Assembly (NCBI GenBank): GCA_018883625.1
Contig: JAHLFV010000188.1
Span: forward strand, 1 to 23,290
Source of the DNA: Candidatus Treponema excrementipullorum
GTDB taxonomy: Bacteria; Spirochaetota; Spirochaetia; Treponematales; Treponemataceae
Direction: 5' to 3'
DNA length: 23,290 nt
In this document: piece by piece, positions 13,058 to 20,955 of the stretch
Numbering within the stretch: the stretch's first letter is position 1
Layout: every line of letters begins with the position of its first letter
Notes under the pieces: model-generated
The model's database searches: none
Seen by the model: the letters and a program-made list of their open reading frames with translations, nothing else
Told to the model about the DNA's origin: nothing
Made by a program: the position numbers and the translations under genes

Positions 13058-13799
13058 AGTCGAAAATCTGACAAAAAATTTCGGACAATTGGAAGTTCTC
13101 AAAGGTATTACCGAAGAAATACATCAGGGAGAGGTTGTTGTAATAATCGGACCTTCCGGCTCCGGCAAAAGTACCTTTCTCCGTTGTCTTAACTTGCTGG
13201 AAGAGCCCACTTCCGGAGATATATATTTTGAAGGGTTAAAAATCACCGATAAAAGCCTTTCTCCCCGTAAACGGGAAAAAATGATAAACCAGCACCGCAG
13301 TCAAATGGGCATGGTATTCCAGCATTTTAATTTATTTCCCCACAAAAATGTTTTAGACAACATTACCATGGCACCTATTTTAATAAAACATCAAGACAAG
13401 GCAGAAGCAGAGAAAAATGCCATGAATCTGTTGGAACGGGTAGGATTGGCAGATAAAGCCTTAACCTATCCACCGCAGCTCTCCGGAGGACAAAAACAAC
13501 GAATAGCTATCGTCCGCTCTTTGGCTATGCAACCAAAAGTTATGCTCTTTGACGAACCTACCTCTGCTTTGGATCCAGAAATGGTTGGAGAAGTATTGTC
13601 TGTTATAAAGGACTTGGCAAAGGATGGCATGACCATGGCTGTTGTAACCCATGAAATGCGTTTTGCCCAAGAAGCCGGTACTCGAATCTTTTTTATGGAT
13701 CAGGGAATTATACTGGAACAGGGAACCCCTCAGCAGATTTTTACCAATCCCCAAAATCCCCGATTAAAGGACTTTTTAGGCAAAGTTCTCAATAATTAA
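13050..13799 (+). CDS. Polar amino-acid ABC transporter ATP-binding protein (GlnQ type)
   Basis: A 249-residue ABC ATPase that energises the permease encoded just upstream. Walker A GPSGSGKST is at 34-42, the Q-loop MVFQHFNLFPH near 88-98, signature LSGGQKQR at 144-151, Walker B VMLFDEPTSALDPE at 164-177 and the H-loop VTHEM. The FQHFNLFPH and ALDPEMVGEV segments are typical of the GlnQ/HisP/ArtP group. Its ATG lies within the last codons of the permease gene. A good terminator follows 25 bases after the stop. Confidence 0.95.
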   Translation: MIKVENLTKNFGQLEVLKGITEEIHQGEVVVIIGPSGSGKSTFLRCLNLLEEPTSGDIYFEGLKITDKSLSPRKREKMINQHRSQMGMVFQHFNLFPHKNVLDNITMAPILIKHQDKAEAEKNAMNLLERVGLADKALTYPPQLSGGQKQRIAIVRSLAMQPKVMLFDEPTSALDPEMVGEVLSVIKDLAKDGMTMAVVTHEMRFAQEAGTRIFFMDQGIILEQGTPQQIFTNPQNPRLKDFLGKVLNN

Positions 13800-13824
13800 A
13801 CCCGTGGATACGGACTTAAACACA

Positions 13825-13858
13825 AAAGCAGGCACTTCATAAGTGACCTGCTTTTTTT
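13825..13858 (+). terminator. Rho-independent terminator after the ABC transporter operon
   Basis: AAGCAGG CACTT cat AAGTG a CCTGCTT forms an 11-12 bp stem with a 3-base loop and one bulge, followed by an uninterrupted T run to 13858. This is the clearest terminator in the window. Nothing was recognised in 13859-13964. Confidence 0.92.
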
Positions 13859-13964
13859 ACATGCATTTCGATTACAAAGCCGATATGCTCATCTTCCCTG
13901 AATACGAACCCATACCTGTCATAAGACAAGAGCCCGTTTCTCCCCGGCTATATCCCAGCTGGCA

Positions 13965-14654
13965 TTAATGATAAGGCACAAAATCCGTACCGCCAAAAAG
14001 GGTACGTTTTATTTCAAAGTATTCAACCCTGTATCGCTCTGTTCCTCCGGGAAAAGATACCACCGCAAAAGTCGGAGGAAAACCACCCCGAGGCCGGGAA
14101 CAGCTGCCCGGGTTTAACACTAAAGAGGCACCGGATTCTTCCTGAAACAAACGATGGGTGTGACCAAAAAACACCAAGTCTGCATCTAACATCTCACCGG
14201 AGGATTGCAACGTGTCGATACCGTAATCTACACCATGGCGATGCCCATGAACAGCCACCACGGTACGTCCTGCTATACGGAAAGAAACCATAGGTTGCAC
14301 TTCAAAATAGTGATAATAACACTGAGAAGTTTCTTCATCCTGAGTCATATCCATTTCGTACCTGTCTCCGTCACCGTTACCCCGAGCACAGGCAACTACA
14401 GGAGGCAGAACAGCTTGTAAATCACTGTCATAGAGGGCTTCTCTCACAAAGGAAATGATATCCCACATCCCGTCACCGCAAAAAACAAGAGCATCACAAT
14501 CTATACCAAAGTTTACAATAATTTTTTTTACCAGCTCTGCATCCCCGTGGGAATCCGATAATACCAAAATTCTCCCTGATTTTTTTTCTTCCAAAAGTTC
14601 CAAATCAGCTTTTGATCCGATAATCGAAGACGACTCTACTGTTAAGGTATTCAT
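13965..14654 (-). CDS. YfcE/MJ0936-type metallophosphoesterase
   Basis: A calcineurin-like phosphodiesterase of 229 residues. The metal and catalytic motifs appear in order: DSHGD (Asp34, His36), CGDG (Asp61), GNGD (Asn93), HGHRHG (136-141) and FGHTH (164-168). YfcE relatives are usually near 160-185 residues; here there is a 27-residue N-terminal extension and about 30 extra residues after GNGD, rich in Asp/Glu/Tyr. Family members hydrolyse phosphodiesters, but the natural substrate is usually unknown. AGGAG stands five bases before the ATG. It lies 28 bases after the lipoprotein gene and is probably co-transcribed with it. Confidence 0.88.
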   Translation of the reverse strand: MNTLTVESSSIIGSKADLELLEEKKSGRILVLSDSHGDAELVKKIIVNFGIDCDALVFCGDGMWDIISFVREALYDSDLQAVLPPVVACARGNGDGDRYEMDMTQDEETSQCYYHYFEVQPMVSFRIAGRTVVAVHGHRHGVDYGIDTLQSSGEMLDADLVFFGHTHRLFQEESGASLVLNPGSCSRPRGGFPPTFAVVSFPGGTERYRVEYFEIKRTLFGGTDFVPYH

Positions 14655-14682
14655 AGAACTCCTATTCTACACTATGTAATGG

Positions 14683-15477
14683 CTATTCAGTAGCAGCACT
14701 GATAGCAAAGTGATTTAAGGCACACAATCCTGTTTCAGGATCTATATAACGGGAAATACTCCAATCACTTCCCACCATTTGACGGGCATGAACCAATAAC
14801 TCGGAATTTGCAACAAAACCGTCTCCATACTCCACAGGTATAAAAGACATGTACTGAGCCACACGACTTACAAGTTGAGGAATATTTTTTTGATATACCA
14901 CCAATTCCTCTTGCAAAGTGTCTTCAGACAGACTTTTTGTCACGAACTCCAATACCATATCGCTACCGAATTCAATACCCAAAATGTCATCCTGGGGGAA
15001 AAGTGAAATAACGGGAATATCAAACCCGTTGACTTTTTTTTCATCAATGGTTGCTAATGCCCAATGGGTTCCTTCCGGAGCACCCACAATTATCACACTG
15101 TTAATATGGTTTTCAGTTAAAATCTCCGGTAAAAGAGATATCCGTCCGTAACTGCCTACCATAAAATCGTCAGGAAACACCAGAGGAAGAACGGCTCCTC
15201 CTTCCTCCAGTAGACCCAATGTTTTGGATAACTCCTCCGTAGTGGCAGCTACAAAGGCTTCGTCATTGTATCCGTATCCGAACACCACGGCTATTTTTTT
15301 TGTAGGTTCGGGAAAATTATATATTTTTTCAATGTCTGAGAGTTCCTGAGCAGATACATTTTCCACAGTCAGCGAAAAGGCATTTTCCAAATCTCTGTCT
15401 TCCAAGCTATTTTTTTGACATCCTGCCAGTAACAAAATACAAAAGATACACAAAACAGGATAGGTAAAACTTCTCAT
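14683..15477 (-). CDS. Lipoprotein with periplasmic-binding-protein-like fold, function unknown
   Basis: A 264-residue protein. The N-terminus MRSFTYPVLCIFCILLLAGC has a basic residue, a hydrophobic core and a lipobox LLAGC with the lipidated Cys at 20. The body shows alternating strand-helix blocks (KKIAVVFGYGYNDEAF, INSVIIVGAPEGTHWA, IPVISLFPQDD) as in sugar-type periplasmic binding proteins or DUF3798 lipoproteins. Assignment beyond that is not possible. No ABC permease is adjacent. The ATG stands six bases after a -10 box with no room for a ribosome binding site, so its mRNA is probably leaderless. A metallophosphoesterase gene follows. Confidence 0.8.
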   Translation of the reverse strand: MRSFTYPVLCIFCILLLAGCQKNSLEDRDLENAFSLTVENVSAQELSDIEKIYNFPEPTKKIAVVFGYGYNDEAFVAATTEELSKTLGLLEEGGAVLPLVFPDDFMVGSYGRISLLPEILTENHINSVIIVGAPEGTHWALATIDEKKVNGFDIPVISLFPQDDILGIEFGSDMVLEFVTKSLSEDTLQEELVVYQKNIPQLVSRVAQYMSFIPVEYGDGFVANSELLVHARQMVGSDWSISRYIDPETGLCALNHFAISAATE

Positions 15478-15483
15478 GATGCT

Positions 15484-15512
15484 ACTATATAGAATTATTA
15501 CAGCCTCCGCAA
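15484..15512 (-). promoter_or_regulatory. Promoter of the lipoprotein gene, abutting the start codon
   Basis: On the minus strand TTGCGG (15512-15507), 17 bases, TATAGT (15489-15484), then six bases to ATG 15477. Predicted transcription starts at the start codon. It is divergent from the promoter of the Na/Pi cotransporter gene, with the -35 boxes about 25 bases apart. Confidence 0.7.
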
Positions 15513-15536
15513 GTATAGAGAAGAAAATATTTTTTG

Positions 15537-15565
15537 TTGAAAAATATATAGGTTACTGATAAAAT
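15537..15565 (+). promoter_or_regulatory. Promoter of the Na/Pi cotransporter gene, abutting the start codon
   Basis: TTGAAA (15537-15542), 17 bases, TAAAAT (15560-15565), then six bases to GTG 15572. The in-frame codon just upstream at 15560 is TAA, so no earlier start exists and the message must begin at or next to the GTG. Confidence 0.75.
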
Positions 15566-15571
15566 GAATAT

Positions 15572-17230
15572 GTGAGTGTCATCAACCTTCTTCTTCAACT
15601 GATAGGTGCTTTAGGGTTTCTTCTGTACGGAATGAAACTTATGAGCGACGGTATTCAAAAGAGTGCCGGCGAAAGTTTACATCGGGTTCTCGGTTTAATG
15701 ACCGGTAACAGAGTTTTAGCGATGTTGACTGGTATGTTCATTACCATGATTATCCAGTCTTCTGGAGCAACCACCGTTATGGTTGTTTCTTTTGTTAATG
15801 CCGGTCTCCTTTCTTTGACACAATCCGTAGGTATTATTTTCGGAGCCAATATCGGTACTACTATCACTGCTTGGATAGTTGCCTTTTTCGGTTTTAACTT
15901 TAAAATTTCTGCCATGGCTATTCCCCTCTTTGGTATAGGCTTTTTTCTTACTTCCTTCAAAAAAATAAAACGCCAAAATATGGGAGAAGCTCTCATGGGG
16001 TTCGGTCTCCTCTTTTTGGGGTTGGATTTGCTTTCCAAAGCCATTCCCACCTTGGATGCTTCCAGCATAGGATTTTTATCAGCATGGACTGACAAAGGGC
16101 TTTTGAGCATTCTCATCGGTATTATTGCTGGAATGATTATTACCGTATTGTTGCATTCTTCCAGTGCCTCTACAGCGATTATTTTGACCATGTCTTACAA
16201 CGGCTTGTTACCATGGGAATTTGCCGCATCCATGGTATTGGGCAGCAATATCGGTTCTACCATAGACGCCGTCATTGCAGCATGGGGAACAAAGGTCAAT
16301 GCCCGCAGAGCTGCGTTGATCCACGTTATGTTTAATGTAACGGGAACTGTTTTGGCTGTCATTTTTCTTCGTCCCCTTTTGACGTTAGTGGATTTTTTGG
16401 TACCGGGACCTGTGGAAGAACACATTACCTACCACATTGCCATGCTCCATACCGTCTTTAATGTTATCAACACGTTGATTTTTATACCATTTACACGACA
16501 GATTGCCACCCTTACAGAAATTATTATCCGTCCCAATAAAGATGAAACTCCCGACACCTATCACCTTGATTTTGTAGAAATAGGTTCAAAAGAAAACGTA
16601 GTGGCTTATATTATTCGGGCTGAAAAAGAAATAGAAGACATGACTGATGTGGTAACAAAAATGTTTAACCGCATATCGGAAGGCATCAATTCCAGAACCC
16701 AGGAGTTCTTGGACGAGCATATGGAACATCTTACCCAAGAAGAAGATTATGCAGATCAAATGCAGGAGCAGTTGTCTAACTACTTAATCCACTGTTCCCA
16801 ATTACCCATGAGCGAAAAACAAAAAAACAACGTTTCTATAATGATCCGTGTGGTTGACGATTTGGAAAATATGACGGACGACTGTTACAGCGTTGCAGTA
16901 CTGTTGAAACGCAGCATAGAAAAAAACATGGTCTTTGCCAACGAAGACATGGAACGACTGTTGCCTTACATGGATTTGGCTCATAAGTTTTTGGTTTTTA
17001 TCCGGAAAAACATAAATAAGCATTTAAGTGAAGAGGATCTCCGTATTGCCCAGGATTTGGAAAATCAAATCGATAAATCCCGTAGCAATCTGAAGAAAGT
17101 TGCCCGAAAACGCTTGGAAAGCGGTGCCGATGTAAAAACGGAGTTGTTGTACATAGATTTGGTGCGAAGTATCGAAAAATTAGGAGACAGAGCTTTCAGT
17201 ATTTCAGAAGCCCTGTCCCAAACAGAGTAA
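15572..17230 (+). CDS. Na+/phosphate cotransporter (NptA-like) with C-terminal PhoU domain
   Basis: A 552-residue inner-membrane protein. Residues 1-320 hold two inverted Na/Pi-cotransporter repeats, each with its signature: QSSGATT (62-68) followed by GANIGTT, and HSSSAST (195-201) followed by GSNIGST. Residues from about 340 form a cytoplasmic PhoU-like helical domain (EIEDMTDVVTKMFNRI, MIRVVDDLENMTDDC, DLVRSIEKLGDRAFSI). Proteins of this layout import phosphate with sodium or help control phosphate uptake. Start GTG 15572 is the only in-frame start before the conserved LLYGMKLMSDG block and stands six bases after the -10 box. It converges on the MBL gene with only 7 bases between stops and no visible terminator. 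Confidence 0.93.
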   Translation: MSVINLLLQLIGALGFLLYGMKLMSDGIQKSAGESLHRVLGLMTGNRVLAMLTGMFITMIIQSSGATTVMVVSFVNAGLLSLTQSVGIIFGANIGTTITAWIVAFFGFNFKISAMAIPLFGIGFFLTSFKKIKRQNMGEALMGFGLLFLGLDLLSKAIPTLDASSIGFLSAWTDKGLLSILIGIIAGMIITVLLHSSSASTAIILTMSYNGLLPWEFAASMVLGSNIGSTIDAVIAAWGTKVNARRAALIHVMFNVTGTVLAVIFLRPLLTLVDFLVPGPVEEHITYHIAMLHTVFNVINTLIFIPFTRQIATLTEIIIRPNKDETPDTYHLDFVEIGSKENVVAYIIRAEKEIEDMTDVVTKMFNRISEGINSRTQEFLDEHMEHLTQEEDYADQMQEQLSNYLIHCSQLPMSEKQKNNVSIMIRVVDDLENMTDDCYSVAVLLKRSIEKNMVFANEDMERLLPYMDLAHKFLVFIRKNINKHLSEEDLRIAQDLENQIDKSRSNLKKVARKRLESGADVKTELLYIDLVRSIEKLGDRAFSISEALSQTE

Positions 17231-17237
17231 ACGCAGC

Positions 17238-17915
17238 TTATCCTTCCCAAACTGCTGACAGATGAAAACCCACCTCTCCGTGACCGGGATATACCACGGT
17301 TTCCGGCGGAAGAGCATACAAGCGTTTAAGACTGGATGCAAGTTTGGCAGGTTCGCTGTTATACATGTCCGTACGACCATATCCCCCGTAAAATAAGGTA
17401 TCGCCGCTGATTAAGATACCTTCCATCCTGTTATACAGACAGATAGACCCTTTACTGTGTCCGGGAGTGTACAACACCTGCCATTGAAGAGCCTCTTTTA
17501 TGTCGGACAATTCGGGAATATCACAGAGGGTTTCTCCTTCAGCTAAGAGATGTGAACTACCGGGCATATCGTCAAAAGCGGACAACAGCGGTGTTAATCC
17601 TACCCGTTTTAAATCATAGCCGTGGGCTTCCATGGCTATTTCCCGGTCAGAACTGATATAACACTCATCCCCGGAATGTATTACTACCGGTAATTTTTTG
17701 TTATAACCGTCTAAAAAATCATTCACACCAAAAACATGGTCAAAGTGACCATGGGTACACACCAAGGCCACCGGCTCATATTGTTTATCTTGAAGATATT
17801 TTAAAATAAGGGGAACATCCCCGCCGGGATCTACGACAAACACCTGCTTTTCGTTTAAAGGCACAATCAAGGTATTTACCTGTAATCCACCTGTAACAAA
17901 AACAGAAATAGTCAT
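17238..17915 (-). CDS. Metallo-beta-lactamase-fold hydrolase (glyoxalase II-like)
   Basis: A 225-residue cytoplasmic MBL-fold hydrolase. Zinc ligands are seen in THGHFDH (His55, His57, Asp59, His60), TPGHSKGS (His153), SGDTLF (Asp172) and YPGHGE (His212). The compact form resembles YcbL/GloB-like hydrolases acting on thioesters, but the substrate is not certain. The start is set at 17915, where GGGAGGAATT precedes the ATG. The frame is open back to 17957 but those residues overlap the upstream gene and lack family similarity. It is the last gene of the clpP operon, about 20 bases after the DbpA-domain gene. Confidence 0.9.
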   Translation of the reverse strand: MTISVFVTGGLQVNTLIVPLNEKQVFVVDPGGDVPLILKYLQDKQYEPVALVCTHGHFDHVFGVNDFLDGYNKKLPVVIHSGDECYISSDREIAMEAHGYDLKRVGLTPLLSAFDDMPGSSHLLAEGETLCDIPELSDIKEALQWQVLYTPGHSKGSICLYNRMEGILISGDTLFYGGYGRTDMYNSEPAKLASSLKRLYALPPETVVYPGHGEVGFHLSAVWEG

Positions 17916-17934
17916 AATTCCTCCCGGCACATTG

Positions 17935-18600
17935 TTATTCTTCTGAACCCTGAGCAACCACAGTTTCCTGTTCAGGAACTTCTTCCGTTACAGTAGTAGT
18001 TGTAGCAGAGCCTTCCATATCGTCTCTGTGACGGGCATAGCTCACAGTAAGAACACGGCCTCTGTAATTATATCCGTTAAGTTTTTCTATTACAGTATCT
18101 GCATCCTCTTTAAAAACCTGAATAAAGGAGTAGTTATCCTGATTTCTTATAGTACCGATTCTGTCTCGCTCCAATCCGCATACAGTCATCAACAAAGTGA
18201 TAAAATCCTTGGGAAAAACACGACGATTGCGACCTATGCCCACAAACAATGTAGCTGCGTGTTCTTCGTCAATAGAAATATAGCGGGGAGAACGGGTAAA
18301 AGTTTCTTCTTCGGAAGTTCTGGGAGAAAAACGCTCTTTTCTTCCCGGTTTTGCTGTTCCTCTGGCGGAATTAAAACTACGACTATGAAAATAATTACCG
18401 CCTTTGAAATCGCCCATGGCTTGCTTTGCCACATACGCTGCTACGTAGCCCCGCAAAGTAAAAGGTACATTTTTCTTAAATAATTTTTTCATTTGATTTA
18501 AAACAAGAGGATCTTCTTCTGTTTTAACTTTATTTACTGCTTCCTGCAAAAACGCACTATACTGTGCTTCGTCAAATGCACTGTCTTCTCTTCTTGACAT
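17935..18600 (-). CDS. Helicase-free DbpA-type RNA-binding domain protein
   Basis: A 221-residue protein. Residues of about 115-192 (ATLFVGIGRNRRVFPKDF...YSFIQVFKEDADTVIEKLNGYNYRGRVLTVSYA) match the DbpA/CsdA RNA-recognition domain that normally sits at the C-terminus of DEAD-box helicases. No helicase domain is present. The N-terminal 70 residues look helical, residues 70-110 are basic and Arg/Ser-rich (SARGTAKPGRKERFSPRTSEE) and the C-terminal tail is Thr/Glu-rich and probably disordered. It is likely to bind structured RNA such as rRNA, by analogy only. TTGGAG stands eight bases before the ATG. It lies in the clpP operon between the GNAT-fusion and MBL genes. Confidence 0.82.
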   Translation of the reverse strand: MSRREDSAFDEAQYSAFLQEAVNKVKTEEDPLVLNQMKKLFKKNVPFTLRGYVAAYVAKQAMGDFKGGNYFHSRSFNSARGTAKPGRKERFSPRTSEEETFTRSPRYISIDEEHAATLFVGIGRNRRVFPKDFITLLMTVCGLERDRIGTIRNQDNYSFIQVFKEDADTVIEKLNGYNYRGRVLTVSYARHRDDMEGSATTTTVTEEVPEQETVVAQGSEE

Positions 18601-18633
18601 GTAATTTTCTCCAATAAAACAGGGGCTTTCCCT

Positions 18634-19533
18634 TTATAAAAATAAATCTGCGACATAACCGCCGCCGTTAAAAACAAACCCGTTTCGAAATAAGCAGGGT
18701 TGTAAAAAATCTGGAATAACTATATCGTTTAATATAACCCATCGAATATTATTCTGCTTTAAAGTTTCAAGACATTTAGCCAACAACTCCTTACCTATAC
18801 CTAAACCGCGATAGTTTTGTACTACAAAAAACAGTGTCAAAACAACGGTGTGCTGGGCATAAGACGGACACGAAGTAGCTACAATGCAACCGGCAAATTC
18901 CCCCTCTACAGTTTCTGCAACAAAAGAAAAGGTCTTTCCTGTTTCCGTTACATTAAAAGTCTGTTGCCATATATGAGAAAGAGCAATCCCTATTTCTCCC
19001 GGCCACAAAACTTCCCGTTCTGCCATAACAGAATTGGCTGCGGATAATAAAATATCTTTATCTTTAACTGAATTATATTCTCTGACTGTAAAATCATCGT
19101 ACACTAAATCTTCATTTTCTTCCGGTTCTTCTCCCAGCTTTTCCAGACCGACATTTTCTCTTAACATATTGTACCACTGGGTAATATACAAAGTCATTTC
19201 TTTTTCTTTAAAAGAAAACCAAAGACTTTCACTTTCCGGATATTCTTTCAGAATATTTTTGAAATTTCTAAACACCCCCTTTCCGGAAAAAAGCACACTG
19301 CGAAGCTTTTTTTGTAAAGGCTCATTGTGAATTATCGATACAAACCGTTCCATCATACGGAAACCGTTGGCAGGCCCCCACTCCGGCAGAGATGTATACA
19401 AATCTTCCTCCCCATCTTTGGGCAAAGACTTATCAACTACTCTACCGGAAGGCATATGTATCACATAAGAGTTATTCTGGTCTTCCAGTGCAAAAACAAT
19501 TTGATTTTTTATTTCCGGCGTTAAATCGAACAT
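18634..19533 (-). CDS. UPF0158 domain fused to a GNAT acetyltransferase
   Basis: A 299-residue protein with two parts. Residues 1-130 match the UPF0158 pattern (DLYTSLPEW, GFRMMERFVSII, LQKKLRSVLFSGKGVFRNFKNILKEYP, SLWFSFKEKEM). Residues of about 147-299 form a GNAT N-acetyltransferase fold with the acetyl-CoA loop VVQNYRGLGIGKELL and a preceding strand AQHTVVLTLFFV. The acceptor is unknown. The gene begins three bases after the clpP stop with no ribosome binding site of its own, so translation is probably coupled to clpP. A GNAT linked to a protease operon could modify proteins or translation components, but nothing in the sequence fixes this. Confidence 0.82.
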   Translation of the reverse strand: MFDLTPEIKNQIVFALEDQNNSYVIHMPSGRVVDKSLPKDGEEDLYTSLPEWGPANGFRMMERFVSIIHNEPLQKKLRSVLFSGKGVFRNFKNILKEYPESESLWFSFKEKEMTLYITQWYNMLRENVGLEKLGEEPEENEDLVYDDFTVREYNSVKDKDILLSAANSVMAEREVLWPGEIGIALSHIWQQTFNVTETGKTFSFVAETVEGEFAGCIVATSCPSYAQHTVVLTLFFVVQNYRGLGIGKELLAKCLETLKQNNIRWVILNDIVIPDFLQPCLFRNGFVFNGGGYVADLFL

Positions 19534-19536
19534 GAT

Positions 19537-20139
19537 TTATGCATGTAATTCGTTACGGGAAGAAATTACCTTGCTGATTAAACCGTAGTCTAAGGCTTCG
19601 GTGGCACTCATCCAGTAATCTCTGTCCGTATCTTTTTCTACTTGAGCCAGTTCTTTTCCTGTTTCATCGGCAATCAATGCATTTATTTTTGCCCGGGTTT
19701 TTTCTATCTCTCTGGCGTGGATTTCAATGTCTGTAGCAACACCTTTGATTCCGCTGAGAGGCTGGTGGATTAAATAGTGGCTGTTAGGCAGACCCAAGCG
19801 GCGACTTTTATCTGCAGCCAAAAGAATCAGAGCACCTGCGCTGGCTACCAATCCCATACCGATACAGTAGACAGGGGCTTTAACAAAACGAATCATATCG
19901 AAAATCGCATACCCGGCATCTACATCACCTCCGGGTGAATCGATAAAAATATAAATAGGTTCTTCTGAATCAGCTTCCAAAATAAGTAACTGACGTATAA
20001 TTTTCTCTGCCAGAGCTTTATTCACTTCTCCGGACAGCAAGATTTGGCGTGTTTTTAGGAATTTTGCGCTTAAAGCATCAGCAGGAGACTCCGGTGTTTT
20101 TTCTTGTTCCTGTTCTTCTTCGTCAAAATAAATGTTCAT
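19537..20139 (-). CDS. clpP: ATP-dependent Clp protease proteolytic subunit (ClpP2-like)
   Basis: A serine peptidase of 200 residues that forms a barrel and degrades proteins fed by ClpX or ClpA. Catalytic residues are Ser100 in MGLVASAGALIL, His125 in LIHQPLSG and Asp170 in VEKDTDRD. The SPGGDVDAGYAIFDMI block is present. The N-terminus has an acidic Glu/Gln-rich run (residues 7-14) instead of the usual start, and the nucleophile motif departs from canonical MGQAASMGA, so it fits a second, ClpP2-type paralogue. No clpX or tig neighbour lies here. AGGGAG stands five bases before the ATG. It is the first gene of the operon with the GNAT, DbpA-domain and MBL genes. Confidence 0.93.
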   Translation of the reverse strand: MNIYFDEEEQEQEKTPESPADALSAKFLKTRQILLSGEVNKALAEKIIRQLLILEADSEEPIYIFIDSPGGDVDAGYAIFDMIRFVKAPVYCIGMGLVASAGALILLAADKSRRLGLPNSHYLIHQPLSGIKGVATDIEIHAREIEKTRAKINALIADETGKELAQVEKDTDRDYWMSATEALDYGLISKVISSRNELHA

Positions 20140-20222
20140 GTATACTCCCTATAAAAAATAATGACTGAAAACCCGTACATATTCATCTTTACGTGATTTT
20201 CAATCAATCTCCTATCCCTCAT

Positions 20223-20250
20223 AATATACACAATTTTACTTTTTTTTCAA
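20223..20250 (-). promoter_or_regulatory. Promoter of the clpP operon
   Basis: On the minus strand TTGAAA (20250-20245), 16 bases, TATATT (20228-20223). Predicted start is near 20216, giving a leader of about 75 bases before ATG 20139. Its -35 box is back to back with that of pth. Confidence 0.65.
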
Positions 20251-20251
20251 G

Positions 20252-20281
20252 TTTACAATCCCCCATTATTTTTTGTATACT
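20252..20281 (+). promoter_or_regulatory. Promoter of pth, abutting the start codon
   Basis: TTTACA (20252-20257), 18 bases, TATACT (20276-20281), then six bases to ATG 20288. The -35 box is separated from the divergent clpP -35 box by one base, so RNA polymerase cannot occupy both at once. Confidence 0.7.
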
Positions 20282-20287
20282 GCATCA

Positions 20288-20863
20288 ATGATTTCTCTTG
20301 TAGCATTTTTAGGTAATTACGGCACACAGTATAAAAATACACGACATAATGTAGCGTGGCTGTTTGAAGACAGCCTTTCTTTTTTACAGTTTTCCGATTG
20401 GAAAAAGAAATTTCAAGGTTATTATACTTCCGATGATACTCTGGCACAGCGAAGGGTATACTTTTTAAAGCCGGAAACATACATGAATCTGTCCGGTGAC
20501 AGCATCGGTCAATTAACCCGTTTTTATAAAATCCCGCCGGAAGAAGTCCTTGTTGTCCACGATGAATTGGAGTTACCCATGGGTACTGTCAGTTTGAAAA
20601 AGGGCGGCGGCTTGGGAGGTCACAACGGATTGCGCTCTACCAAAGCTGTTTTGGGTACTCCGGATTTTTGGCGGCTGCGTTTCGGTATCGGTCGGCCGGA
20701 TCATAAAGACATTGCCCAGTACGTGTTGTCCGATTTTACCGGAGATGAAAAAATCATTTTGTCTCAGATTTTTCCTGCCGCCGCTCAATTGTTGGAAGAC
20801 ATACTTTCCGGCAAACCGGAAGATTTTTTACCGGAGTGGAATAAGAAAAAACTTATGCCGTAA
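20288..20863 (+). CDS. pth: Peptidyl-tRNA hydrolase
   Basis: Releases tRNA from prematurely dropped peptidyl-tRNA; 191 residues, cytoplasmic. Active-site residues of the family are in place: Asn10, catalytic His20 in NTRHNVAW, Asn67 in YMNLSG, Asp92 in VVHDELELP and Asn113 in GGHNGLRS. The N-terminal motif reads AFLGNYG where most bacteria have VGLGNPG. The frame is open from a TTG at 20273, but the ATG at 20288 fits the family N-terminus and stands six bases after the -10 box. No ribosome binding site precedes it, so the mRNA is likely leaderless. Confidence 0.95.
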   Translation: MISLVAFLGNYGTQYKNTRHNVAWLFEDSLSFLQFSDWKKKFQGYYTSDDTLAQRRVYFLKPETYMNLSGDSIGQLTRFYKIPPEEVLVVHDELELPMGTVSLKKGGGLGGHNGLRSTKAVLGTPDFWRLRFGIGRPDHKDIAQYVLSDFTGDEKIILSQIFPAAAQLLEDILSGKPEDFLPEWNKKKLMP

Positions 20864-20943
20864 AAGCCCGTTATTCCGAAAATTGTACAAGGAATATTTA
20901 TCAGTCGGACAGCTTTCTTCTATCAAATTCTATATTTTTCTTT

Positions 20944-20949
20944 TACAAT
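20944..20949 (+). promoter_or_regulatory. -10 box abutting the HU-like/DUF4469 start codon
   Basis: TACAAT, then six bases, then ATG 20956. No convincing -35 box was found 16-18 bases upstream. The spacing copies that of the other apparently leaderless genes. A weak TATTCC/GGAATA inverted repeat (around 20873-20896) between pth and this box may end pth transcription. Confidence 0.45.
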
Positions 20950-20955
20950 ATTCCC

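Noticed and set aside
15655..16191. A 178-codon minus-strand frame opposite the Na/Pi cotransporter gene.
   Set aside because: Complementary to a clearly conserved membrane protein; the Lys/Pro-rich composition is typical of an antisense shadow.
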